A stretch of DNA of 64,000 bases from Myxococcus stipitatus. GTDB lineage: Bacteria > Myxococcota > Myxococcia > Myxococcales > Myxococcaceae. The notes under the pieces are model-generated. The model saw nothing but the letters and a program-made list of their open reading frames with translations, was not told the DNA's origin and did not search any database. A program made the translations under genes and the position numbers. The stretch covers positions 186,001-250,000 of the forward strand of contig NZ_CP102770.1 in assembly GCF_038561935.1 (NCBI RefSeq), written 5' to 3'. This document shows positions 17,888 through 26,045 of the stretch, in pieces (within the stretch, counting starts at the first letter, position 1; the number at the start of each line of letters is the position of its first letter).

Positions 17888-18847
17888 ATGCACGGACTCA
17901 ACAAGAGGTTCAAGGCAGACCCGCTCGCCTTCTTGAATCGGCTCATCATGGTCACCCTGCCGGCCCAGCCCTGTCCGACGTGTCACTGCGTGATGGACCT
18001 GGGGCAAGGGAACTGGGCGGTCGCGAATCCCTACGCCCGGCCCGAGCCGATGGTGCTCAAGTTCGACCTCATCGCGGGCGCCTACGGCGGCAACATCCTG
18101 GCGGGACAGTCCTTTGACCAGGCCCTGGGCGCGGCGAATCCCGCGGGCCTGGCCTTCGACAACCCCGCGGCGAACTACGCGGCGCTGCAGGTGCTGAAGG
18201 TCGGGCTGGCGCGGGTCGCGAATCCGGTGGGGCGGATGACGAACGAGTACAGCGCCTACTGGCTGCCCTGGGCGACGGCTGGCGCGAACGAGCTCCACCT
18301 GAACGATGTGAACGTGCGCTTCTTCTTCACGGCCATGTTCAGCGGCTGCACGTTCAGCGTCGCCACGCCCGCGGGCGCCGCGGGACCGGCCAATGTCTGG
18401 GTGACGCACATCGCCTGGGACCCGGGGCTCAACGCGCATGCGAACTGGGGAGGCGCCCCGCTGGCGGGTGCTTCCATCGACGCGCGGCGGCTCAGCGCGG
18501 AGCGCGCCTTCTACATGGCCCGCATGGGGGCGGGGACGTTCGTGCGCTCGGTGGCGCTGCGGCCCGATCCGCTGCCCGCCTTCGCCGGAGTGCCCGCCGC
18601 GGTTCCCGCCGTCCCCCTCAGGGCTGTCAGCGGCCCGCTCCCCGTGATGCATGGCCGGTACTGCTACGGAGACAACCCCGCGCTGGTCCCCAACCCGGGC
18701 ATCGCCTTCATCGCGGGGTGGCGGGACGACCATGACCACTGGCACTTCGCGGTGCAGAAGCACCCTGGGGGCTACAACGCGCTCGGCGCGCCGCTGCAGC
18801 GAGGCCCGAACACCATCGTCCCGCAGGGAGTGCAGCAGTTCCTGTGA
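17888..18847 (+). CDS. Unknown protein (319 aa)
   Basis: This 319-residue protein starts MHGLNKRFKADPLAFLNRL with no clear signal peptide. It has an N-terminal CPTCHC cysteine cluster (three Cys in six residues) that could bind metal, and further Cys in SGCTF and GRYCYG. The C-terminal part WRDDHDHWHFAVQKHPGGYNA is rich in Asp, His and Trp. No family is recognised. The 'commodity' ending recalls toxin-type or papain-like phage proteins but no catalytic triad can be defended. The gene stands alone, with ECF-like promoter copies before and after it. Confidence 0.65.
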   Translation: MHGLNKRFKADPLAFLNRLIMVTLPAQPCPTCHCVMDLGQGNWAVANPYARPEPMVLKFDLIAGAYGGNILAGQSFDQALGAANPAGLAFDNPAANYAALQVLKVGLARVANPVGRMTNEYSAYWLPWATAGANELHLNDVNVRFFFTAMFSGCTFSVATPAGAAGPANVWVTHIAWDPGLNAHANWGGAPLAGASIDARRLSAERAFYMARMGAGTFVRSVALRPDPLPAFAGVPAAVPAVPLRAVSGPLPVMHGRYCYGDNPALVPNPGIAFIAGWRDDHDHWHFAVQKHPGGYNALGAPLQRGPNTIVPQGVQQFL

Positions 18848-18925
18848 GGGGCGGCGTGTCGCAGGGACTCGCACGGCGCCGCAGGAGCGCCTTGCGTGTG
18901 TGTGTTTCCCGCGCCCTGCTCGATA

Positions 18926-18955
18926 GGTAACCCCTCTGAGGGGTGGTGTCGTCCG
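18926..18955 (+). promoter_or_regulatory. ECF-sigma-type promoter candidate, copy 2
   Basis: GGTAACC (18926-18932), a 17-bp spacer and CGTCCG (18950-18955), embedded in the same flanks (CGATA before, CTCGACG after) as the copy at 17670. It lies about 130 bp upstream of the lipoprotein gene at 19084. The spacer contains the palindrome CCCCTCTGAGGGG. Confidence 0.5.
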
Positions 18956-19083
18956 CTCGACGCGGGGAGTGTCTCCTGGGGAGTGCTGCCTCGTGGGGTG
19001 TCGGCCCCGTTGTTTGGGTGACGGGCCGGTTACCGCTATCGTTCAGGTTCTCCCCCCCGAGATATCGCCGAGAGGACGTCATC

Positions 19084-21723
19084 ATGAATCGAGCGAACGC
19101 GACATGTCTGGCCCTGTTCGCCAGCACGCTCCTGCTGACCGTGGGGTGTGGGCTGCCCGACTCGCCGGATGTTCGCGCGGAGCCTGTCGGCTCGGCGCTC
19201 GTGGTGGCGGTGCTTCCCCGCTCGTTGTCCTCGGACGAGGTGAAACGTGTGGAGGTCACCGTCACGCCCGCACAGGGCGGGGCTGTCACCGAGGAGTTGG
19301 TCGAGCATCAGGTGCCCGAACATGAGGCTGTGTGGCGGGCACAGGTGCGCGACATCCACTCGGGCCCGAAGGCCAGGGTGGGCTTGCGCATCATCGGTGC
19401 TTCGGGCGTGGAATTGGGGAAGGTGGAGGTCCCGGAGATGGAGTTGCAGCGGCATCAGCCCGCGCTCCTCGTGCTCGCGCCCCAACGCTCCGACACTTCG
19501 AGGGCCAACACCGCGCCCGTGATTGATGCCGTGGTGGGCTCTCAGGCGACGGTGTCACCGGGACATGTGCTGAAGCTTGGCGCCCTGGCCCGTCCTTCCG
19601 AGGGGGCGGAGACACTCACGTTTGCGTGGAGCGCGAAAGCGGATGATGGCATGGGCGCGGGCTCCTTCGATGATGCGTCGTCGAAGGACGTGGCGTGGAC
19701 GGCCCCGACGCGGCGTGTACAGGTGAGGCTGACGCTGGTGGTGACGGGGAGCCGTGGCGCGTCGACCACGCTGGGCTTTGATGTGGATGTGGCGCTCGGT
19801 GGGGAGTTGAATGTGGAGCGCGGGGCTTCGTTCAATCGCTCGCCCGTCTTGATGGAGCTGGGCGTCAATCCCGTCGCGGATGCGCGAGTCGGCGTTCCCG
19901 TCGCGCTCCAGACGGCCGGGGTGGATGACGATGGTGACAGGCTCACCTATGCGTGGTCCGCGACCTGCGAGGGGACGTTCCGGGATGCGAGCGCGGCGGT
20001 CACCCAGTTCACGCCGACGGTCCTGCCCACTGGTGCCTGCAACAACTGCGAGCTCACCGTGAGGGTGAGTGATGGCCAGGGAGCTGCGCGAGAGCGCAAG
20101 ACGGGCTTGTGCGTGCGCAGTCCCATGGCGCCCATCATCAGCTCCCTGACGCCCTCGGCGACGGATACGACGGCCGGCGTGCCGGTGTGGCTGGCGGCCA
20201 CGGCGAGGGACCCGCAGGGCGAGCCGCTCACCTTCACCTGGTCCGCGAACACGGGCCTGTTGGGGCACGCGACGCGCGCGGGGGGCTCGGGTGAGGCGGA
20301 CTGGGTGGCGCTGTCGTGCCTCCCGGTGGACACGGTGCCCACCATCTCCCTGACGGTGACGAACACCTCGGGGCTGTCCGCGTCGCGGACGGTCTCGGTG
20401 GATTGGACGGGGCCTCGCTGTGGTGAGTTCGCGCCCTGCGAGGCGACGCTGGGGGCCTCGGAGGTGTCGCTGACGAACGACTGCACCACGGAGCAGTCCC
20501 TGTGGATTCCGGATGGGTATACCTTGAACGGCGCGAGGCATGTGCTCACGGCGGTGGACCCGCGCGGAGGCCGCTTCCTGGGAGCGGTGCTGCGCAACCG
20601 GGGCACCACGGCGCACGTGCGCGATGTGACGGTGACGGCGCGAGGGCTCTCGGAGCAGGTCTGTGACGACGTCACGACGCGGCTGCGCGGCATCTTGTTC
20701 GACGGCGCGAGCGGCTCCGTCGTGGACAGCCAGGTGCTGGACCTGAGCCAGCTGGATGGCGCCGGCGCCTGTCAGGAGGGCGTGGGCATCGAGGTGCGCA
20801 ACGCGCTGACCGCGACGTCGGAGACGCAGGTGGAGGTGCGGGGCAACCTCGTGGCGCGCTACCAGAAGGCGGGCATCGTCGGCTCGGGGCGGGTGAAGCT
20901 GAGCGTGGATGACAACCGCGTGGAGGGAGGGGGGCCGGTGTCCTTCATCGCGCGCAATGGCATCCAGTTCAGCAATGGCGCCACGGGGCGGGCCACGAAG
21001 AACCGGGTGGAGGGCAATGCCTACTCGGGCGGGGGGACCACGGCCGCGGGCATCCTGGTGGCGGGCGGGGAGCAATACCGGATGGCGCTGTGCGAGGACA
21101 TCGACCTCTTCGAGAACACGCTGGTGAAGAACGACATCGGCATCAACGTGTCGCAGGCGGATGCGGATGGGAATGGCCCGCCCGTGCCGACGGGGCTGCG
21201 CATCCAGCGGAACATGGTGGAGCACGCGGGGTGGCCGGAGCCGTACGCCGGCAAGCTCTTCGTGGGCATCTGGGACCTGGGCGGCGCGAACGTCATCAGC
21301 CAGAACCGCGTGAGCGGCGCCTGGTATGAGCGCGCGACCAAGCCCGACGAGACGTTCGACGTCATCGTGGAGGCGGGCGCGGCGTCCCAGATTGCGTTCC
21401 TCACGCCGGCGCGGACGGTGGGCGTGGGGCTGTGCTCCGAGGCGCTGGTGGTGCAGAGCCAGGACGCGCGAGGGAACCTGACCGCGCTGGGCGCGCCGTC
21501 ACTGGTGCTGGAGGTGGTGGGGAGCTCGGCGCCGGGTTCGGTGCTCTACGCGGACGCGGCGTGCACGCAGGAGCTGGCCCGGGCGGCGACGGGGTGGGAG
21601 CTGGTGTTGGAGAAGCCGCAGCAGGAGGCCTCGTTCTACTTCAAGGCCCCGCGGACGGGAGAGCTGACCTTCAAGGCGAAGGGGGACGGACTCGAGGGGA
21701 CGCAGGTCCACGTGGTCCGGTGA
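19084..21723 (+). CDS. Lipoprotein with Ig/PKD-like and parallel beta-helix regions
   Basis: This 879-residue protein has a lipoprotein signal (LTVGC, Cys22). Residues about 140-460 hold repeats of PKD/Ig-like type (DDDGDRLTYAWSATCEG, DPQGEPLTFTWSANTG). Residues about 480-770 are rich in short strands and Asn/Gly turns (GNLVARYQKAGIVGSG, DNRVEGGG, KNRVEGNAYSGGG) typical of a right-handed beta-helix. A small C-terminal beta domain follows. Such proteins are surface or periplasmic carbohydrate-interacting proteins, but no catalytic residues are evident. The ATG 19084 follows a GAGAGGA ribosome-binding site and the ECF-type promoter candidate at 18926. Confidence 0.8.
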   Translation: MNRANATCLALFASTLLLTVGCGLPDSPDVRAEPVGSALVVAVLPRSLSSDEVKRVEVTVTPAQGGAVTEELVEHQVPEHEAVWRAQVRDIHSGPKARVGLRIIGASGVELGKVEVPEMELQRHQPALLVLAPQRSDTSRANTAPVIDAVVGSQATVSPGHVLKLGALARPSEGAETLTFAWSAKADDGMGAGSFDDASSKDVAWTAPTRRVQVRLTLVVTGSRGASTTLGFDVDVALGGELNVERGASFNRSPVLMELGVNPVADARVGVPVALQTAGVDDDGDRLTYAWSATCEGTFRDASAAVTQFTPTVLPTGACNNCELTVRVSDGQGAARERKTGLCVRSPMAPIISSLTPSATDTTAGVPVWLAATARDPQGEPLTFTWSANTGLLGHATRAGGSGEADWVALSCLPVDTVPTISLTVTNTSGLSASRTVSVDWTGPRCGEFAPCEATLGASEVSLTNDCTTEQSLWIPDGYTLNGARHVLTAVDPRGGRFLGAVLRNRGTTAHVRDVTVTARGLSEQVCDDVTTRLRGILFDGASGSVVDSQVLDLSQLDGAGACQEGVGIEVRNALTATSETQVEVRGNLVARYQKAGIVGSGRVKLSVDDNRVEGGGPVSFIARNGIQFSNGATGRATKNRVEGNAYSGGGTTAAGILVAGGEQYRMALCEDIDLFENTLVKNDIGINVSQADADGNGPPVPTGLRIQRNMVEHAGWPEPYAGKLFVGIWDLGGANVISQNRVSGAWYERATKPDETFDVIVEAGAASQIAFLTPARTVGVGLCSEALVVQSQDARGNLTALGAPSLVLEVVGSSAPGSVLYADAACTQELARAATGWELVLEKPQQEASFYFKAPRTGELTFKAKGDGLEGTQVHVVR

Positions 21724-21732
21724 CGAGCGGGC

Positions 21733-22560
21733 TCAGGGCCGGGTGGCGGTCACCTGGCGCATGCTCCAGCGGAAGGGGAGCGTGCCGTCCGCGAGCCGCA
21801 GGGGCTCCACGGCGCGCAGGAAGTCCGCCTTGAGCGAGTCCCGCGCCGACTCGGGGAGCCGGTCGGCGTCATAGGTCCGCGTGAGGGAGTCCCACACGCG
21901 TTCCGGGGGGCCGTCGCCCTGGACCTCGAGGTTCTGGATGTGGAGCCCCGTGAAGTCGCGGAACAGCTCCGCCAGCCCCTCGGAGGTGCGCACGCGTGGG
22001 TCTCCCAGGGGGAGGGCCGCGTTCGGCGTCGTCGCGAGGACGGGCCTCAGCAGGCGCACGTATTGCTCGAACGCCTCGTTCCGGAGGGGCCCTCCGCCGA
22101 TGACCATGGACACGCGTCCCGTGGGCTTCAGCACGCGGCGAAGCTCGGAGAGCACGGTCTCCACGTCGTCCATCAGCATGAAGGCGAGGTGGCTCAGCAC
22201 GAGGTCGACGCTGGCCTCCGGGTAGGGGAGCGACTGGGCGCGGCCGTGGGTCAGCGTGGCGGCGTCCTTCAGTCGCGTCCGCGCCGCCGCGAGCTCGTGT
22301 TCGCTCAGGTCGACGCCCAGCAGCGAGAGGCCAGGCTGCTGGCGCCGGGCGAGCAGCTCCAGGAGATGGCCGTCGCCACAGGCGAGGTCGAGCACCACCA
22401 GGGGCGCTTCCCCCCGAGGCACCTCCGCCTCCAGGAGCGAGTAGCTGGAGGGGTGCACTTCGCCATCCCGCCACACGGGGGCGCCGCCGAACTCGCGCGA
22501 CGTGACTCCGGGGAGACGGCGGTGGAAGTCGCGCAGATAGGTTTCGGCGGGGGAGGTCAT
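21733..22560 (-). CDS. Class I SAM-dependent methyltransferase
   Basis: This 275-residue methyltransferase_11-type protein has motif I VVLDLACGDGHLLELL, motif II LLGVDLSE, motif post-I LPYPEASVDLVLSHL and LRRVLKPTGRVSMVI. The substrate is unknown; small-molecule methylation is typical for this group. It converges on the beta-helix lipoprotein gene with 9 bp between stops. It is divergent from the TIGR02996 pair across an AT-rich 160-bp region. Confidence 0.85.
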   Translation of the reverse strand: MTSPAETYLRDFHRRLPGVTSREFGGAPVWRDGEVHPSSYSLLEAEVPRGEAPLVVLDLACGDGHLLELLARRQQPGLSLLGVDLSEHELAAARTRLKDAATLTHGRAQSLPYPEASVDLVLSHLAFMLMDDVETVLSELRRVLKPTGRVSMVIGGGPLRNEAFEQYVRLLRPVLATTPNAALPLGDPRVRTSEGLAELFRDFTGLHIQNLEVQGDGPPERVWDSLTRTYDADRLPESARDSLKADFLRAVEPLRLADGTLPFRWSMRQVTATRP

Positions 22561-22720
22561 CCGGGAGTCACGCCTCGTTCCGTGCGGTCTCGCGCGGCTT
22601 CGCTGTCTGCAGTTGATTCGAGTGTTGGATTTATCCGTCGTTTTGTCAAGTCAGTTATTGATTTATGAGTTGTTATTGAAATCAGATTGCGACAGAGGAG
22701 GGCGCGGATATGTTTGGGGG
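22561..22720. promoter_or_regulatory. AT-rich divergent promoter region
   Basis: This is the most AT-rich stretch of the first half of the window. A possible plus-strand sigma-70-like element is TTGTCA (22643-22648) with a 17-bp spacer to TGAGTT. The fit to the -10 consensus is poor, so the exact promoter is not assigned. The end of the region is similar to the sequence before the paralogue at 24313, so the duplication included upstream DNA. Confidence 0.35.
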
Positions 22721-24271
22721 ATGGGTGACAGCCTGGAGATACATCTGGAGCGCGCGGAGGACGCGCTGTCCCGGAATGATGGCGAGGTGGCGCTCGGTCA
22801 TCTCGTCGAGGCGTGGAAGGAGTGTCGGGCGGAGCCGCTCATCGCGCTCATCCAGCGGCTCTCGGACCATCTGGTCGCCGACCTGACTCCGCTGGACGAG
22901 TCCATGACCCTGTACTGGCACGCGCAGGGGCGCCATGTGATGGACCTGCCGCGAGTGCTGAAGGACTTGCTGTCGGCGGTTGCGCGGCATCGCGCTCCTC
23001 TGCCGGCAGGGACGCTCGACTGGCTGCGACGACTGTTTCCCGCGGACCCTCGGATGGCTCCAGTGGTTGTGGCCTCCGCCCGGTATCTCAAGGGCGAGCA
23101 GGAAGAGGCCCTGCGGATGCACAACGCCGTGCTCATCTACGTGGAGCCTCCCTATGACGTGGAGCCGCTGCGAGAGCTGAGGGCACGCCTGCCTCGGAAC
23201 CTGGGGAAGGAAGCCGAGCGGCTCGACACGGTCATCCGGAGAGGGGCGGGCTGGGAGCCGCCCGTGTTGAGCGCGGGGGCCCAGGAGCGGTGTGAGGTGC
23301 TGGCGGCGGCCGTCGAGGCGCGCATCTCCGGGAAGGCGCGTGCCTCGGTGACTCGCGATGCGCTCTTCGCTCGAATCTATGAGTCACCGGAAGATGACGA
23401 AGCGCGCAATGTGCTGGCGGACGTCTTGCTCGAGGAGGGAGATTCGCTGGGGGAGTTCATCTCGCTCCAGTTCGCGAGTGAGCCGGACACGGCGCGGATG
23501 GAGCATCTCCTCAAGATGAACCGGGCGCGGTGGGTCGTTCCCCTGGGGCGGTACATCGACCCGAAAGGCACTCGCTTCGAGCGTGGTTTTCCTGTGTCTG
23601 TCTTGATGAAGACCCCCGATATCGCCGAGCCACCGGTGGCCTGGGGCACGGTGGAGGAGGTTCGCTGGCCTCACGGCGGCGTCAGGCCGAGGGGGCAGAT
23701 GCTCAATTCGCCCGCACTGCGTCACGTGAAGTCGCTGCGAGGCGTGAGTGGAACGTCGGTGTGCGATTTGAAAGCACCCGAGGCGTCCGCCCTTCAGCGG
23801 CTGTCATTGAGGACGACGGAGGGGAAGGGATTGCTGGAGGCGTTGGTGGCCCTGCCCCGGTTGCGATGGCTGGAGGTCGACCCCGGAGAGCCGGACTTTG
23901 TCTCCCGGTGTCTGGAGTCCTCCCTGGCGTCGCGGTTGGAGTGCTTCGCGGTGCGCGGTGGGGCGATGCACGTTCAGCCGCTGGTCTTGGGGCCGTCGCA
24001 TTCGAAGTGGGGCCTGGAGCTCAAGCGGGATGCGGAGGTCCCCGTCACGCTCGTCCTGGAAGACGTCCGTGACGTGGAGGCGCTGGTCCCGGTGCTTCGT
24101 GCCGCCAGGCGATTCAGCTCCCAGGCCCTTCGGGTCCGCCTCTGCTTTGACTGGGGGCTGGGGCAGACCCGTGATTCCGGGGCGGAGGTCTCCGCCCTGT
24201 TTGCCCGGGGCCGGGCCATGCTGGAGGCGGCGGCTTCCGCCTACTCACGAGTCATCTGGGAGGGCTCGTAG
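22721..24271 (+). CDS. TIGR02996 repeat-companion protein, copy 1
   Basis: This 516-residue protein contains, around residues 220-250, the TIGR02996 signature (PEDDEARNVLADVLLEEGD, then GEFISLQ). This domain is expanded in myxobacteria and planctomycetes, often in front of leucine-rich-like repeats. The C-terminal third (ALQRLSLRTTEGKGLLEALVALPRLRWLEV) looks LRR-like. It is closely related over its whole length to the next gene. By alignment the expected start (ATG at 22710) is out of frame by one base, so the start used here is ATG 22721, after GGGGG. The function of the family is unknown. Confidence 0.8.
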   Translation: MGDSLEIHLERAEDALSRNDGEVALGHLVEAWKECRAEPLIALIQRLSDHLVADLTPLDESMTLYWHAQGRHVMDLPRVLKDLLSAVARHRAPLPAGTLDWLRRLFPADPRMAPVVVASARYLKGEQEEALRMHNAVLIYVEPPYDVEPLRELRARLPRNLGKEAERLDTVIRRGAGWEPPVLSAGAQERCEVLAAAVEARISGKARASVTRDALFARIYESPEDDEARNVLADVLLEEGDSLGEFISLQFASEPDTARMEHLLKMNRARWVVPLGRYIDPKGTRFERGFPVSVLMKTPDIAEPPVAWGTVEEVRWPHGGVRPRGQMLNSPALRHVKSLRGVSGTSVCDLKAPEASALQRLSLRTTEGKGLLEALVALPRLRWLEVDPGEPDFVSRCLESSLASRLECFAVRGGAMHVQPLVLGPSHSKWGLELKRDAEVPVTLVLEDVRDVEALVPVLRAARRFSSQALRVRLCFDWGLGQTRDSGAEVSALFARGRAMLEAAASAYSRVIWEGS

Positions 24272-24312
24272 GGCATTGCTGAATGCGGGTTGCGACAAGG
24301 CGGGGGCCGATC

Positions 24313-25902
24313 ATGTCTAGGGAGAAGGGTGACATCCTGGAGACGCATCTGGAGCGCGCGGAGGATGCGCTGGCCCGGTGTGAAGATGACGAGGCGCTCG
24401 GTCATCTGCTGGAGGCGTGGAAGGAGTGCCAGGCGGAGCCCATCATCGCGCTCATCCAGCGGCTCTCAGACCATCGGGTCGCGGGGCTGACGCCGCTGAG
24501 CTCCTCCGCGCCTCGGGGGCGGATAGAGGAGGCTCGTCATGCGATGGACCTGCCGCGAGTGCTGGCGGGTTTGATGGAGGAGGTCACGCGTCGCGGTTTC
24601 TGCGTTCCGGGGCATGAGCTCGACGTGTTGAGACGGCGCTTCCCCGCGGACCCGCGCATGGTCCCGCTGGTGCTCGCCTCTGCTCGGAAGAGGGACGCCG
24701 AGAAGCTGGACAACCTGCGGATGCACAGCGCTGTGCTCATGTACGTCGGGGCTCCCTTTGACGTGGAGCCGCTGCGCGAGCTGAGGGCGCGCTTGCCCGA
24801 GGGACTCGGGCGGGAGGCGGAGCGGCTCGACTCCGTCATCCGGCTGGGGGAGCGCTGGGTCCCTCCTGTGTTGGGCGCGAGCGCGCAGGCTCGGTGCGAC
24901 GCGCTGAAGGAGGCGGTCGAGGCGCGAATCGGAACGTCCGCTCGCACCGCCGCGACGCGTGAGGAGTTGTTCGCGCGAGTCCATGCGGCACCCGAGGACG
25001 ACGAGGCGCGGAAGGTGTTGGCGGATGTGTTGCTCGAGCAGGGAGACCCGCTGGGCGAGTTCATCATGCTCCAGTGTTCGAGCACGCCGGACGAAGCGCG
25101 CATCGCCACGCTCCTCGATGCGCACCGGGCGCGATGGCAGGCTCCCCTGGGGCCCCATGTCGAACGGGGACTCATCCGATTCGAGAGAGGCTTTCCGGTG
25201 GCCGTCCAACTCGAGCACGCCGCTTCGGTGCCCTTCGCGCATTGCTTCACCGCGCCGGAGCCGGCCTGGAGCACGGTGGAGGAGCTCGCCCTGGATGGGA
25301 GTAGCCATTACGAAAAACTGTGGGCGGCGATGCTCAATGCCCCGGCGCTGCGCAATGTGAAGACGCTGCTGCGCGCCTCCGGGCCCACGGTCGGTGCGCT
25401 GAAGGCGCCGAGAGAGTCCGCCCTGCAACGGGTGGAGTTGAGCTCCACGGAAGGGGAGGGGGTGCTCGAGACGTTGGAGGCGCTTCCTCGGTTGCGATGG
25501 TTGAAGGTCACCACCCGGAGTCCGGAGTTCGTCCTGCGGTGCCTGGGGCCATCCATGGCTTCGCGGCTGGAGTCCTTCGAGGGATGCAAGTGGGTGACGC
25601 ACGAGTACTCGTTCCTGCGTCCGCATGACCACATGGCCTGGCGCATCGTGCTCAGTCGAGATGCGGAAGTCCCCGTCTCGGTCATCGTGGGGGACTTCCG
25701 CGATACGCGGGAGCTCGTCCCGCTCCTCGGTGCCGCCACGCGCTTCAGCACCCGCGCGCTCCGGGTGTGCTTTCGCTTCGAGTGGATGCGCAGGTTCACG
25801 CTGGACGCGGGGCCGGAGATTGCCTCCCAGGTCGTTCAGGGCCGGAGGATTCTGGAAGAGGCGGCTTCGGCCTACACCCAGGTCCTCTGGGAAGAGGCGT
25901 AG
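24313..25902 (+). CDS. TIGR02996 repeat-companion protein, copy 2
   Basis: This 529-residue paralogue of the preceding gene is collinear with it throughout: HLERAEDALARCEDDEALGHLLEAWKE near the N-terminus, APEDDEARKVLADVLLEQGD with GEFIMLQ in the centre, and LRR-like segments towards the end. ATG 24313 follows GGGGGCC. The gene begins 41 bp after the stop of copy 1, so they can be cotranscribed. No transmembrane segment or catalytic motif is visible. A protein-protein interaction role is the usual guess for this family. Confidence 0.8.
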   Translation: MSREKGDILETHLERAEDALARCEDDEALGHLLEAWKECQAEPIIALIQRLSDHRVAGLTPLSSSAPRGRIEEARHAMDLPRVLAGLMEEVTRRGFCVPGHELDVLRRRFPADPRMVPLVLASARKRDAEKLDNLRMHSAVLMYVGAPFDVEPLRELRARLPEGLGREAERLDSVIRLGERWVPPVLGASAQARCDALKEAVEARIGTSARTAATREELFARVHAAPEDDEARKVLADVLLEQGDPLGEFIMLQCSSTPDEARIATLLDAHRARWQAPLGPHVERGLIRFERGFPVAVQLEHAASVPFAHCFTAPEPAWSTVEELALDGSSHYEKLWAAMLNAPALRNVKTLLRASGPTVGALKAPRESALQRVELSSTEGEGVLETLEALPRLRWLKVTTRSPEFVLRCLGPSMASRLESFEGCKWVTHEYSFLRPHDHMAWRIVLSRDAEVPVSVIVGDFRDTRELVPLLGAATRFSTRALRVCFRFEWMRRFTLDAGPEIASQVVQGRRILEEAASAYTQVLWEEA

Positions 25903-25905
25903 GTC

Positions 25906-25949
25906 TTCCAGACTGCACGACGCCCGAGGCCGTGTCGTGCAGGTTGCAA
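25906..25949 (+). promoter_or_regulatory. Paired activator sites upstream of the kdp operon
   Basis: GTGCAGGTTGCAA (25937-25949) fits the palindromic pattern TTGC-N5-GCAA shared with sites near 39586, 39678, 40177, 40209 and 40727. A weaker copy, TTCCAGACTGCAC (25906-25918), lies 31 bp upstream, about three helical turns. The centre of the main site is 69 bp before the first base of the -24 box at 26012, a usual distance for an NtrC-type activator. The same DNA can fold as a 9-bp stem (25913-25921 with 25934-25942), so termination after the TIGR02996 gene is an alternative reading. Confidence 0.5.
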
Positions 25950-26011
25950 TCCGCCCCACCTGCTCCTGCGCGCAACCTCCTGGAATGCCTAGGGTTGTCA
26001 TGAGGGGGAAT

Positions 26012-26027
26012 TGGTACGAGCGGTGCT
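26012..26027 (+). promoter_or_regulatory. Sigma-54-like promoter for the kdp operon
   Basis: TGGTACG-AGCG-GTGCT matches the -24/-12 consensus TGGCACG-N4-TTGCW with the invariant GG and GC dinucleotides correctly spaced (10 bp apart). The predicted transcript would begin near 26038, only about eight bases before the ATG, which is unusually close. Such matches also arise by chance in this G+C-rich DNA; the paired activator sites upstream raise confidence. Confidence 0.45.
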
Positions 26028-26045
26028 CAAGCGGGGAGCACGCTC

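Noticed and set aside
25913..25942. Hairpin CTGCACGAC/GTCGTGCAG as a terminator of the TIGR02996 gene
   Set aside because: The same bases form the paired activator sites whose spacing and sequence recur at 40177-40221, so a regulatory reading explains them better. Termination is not excluded.
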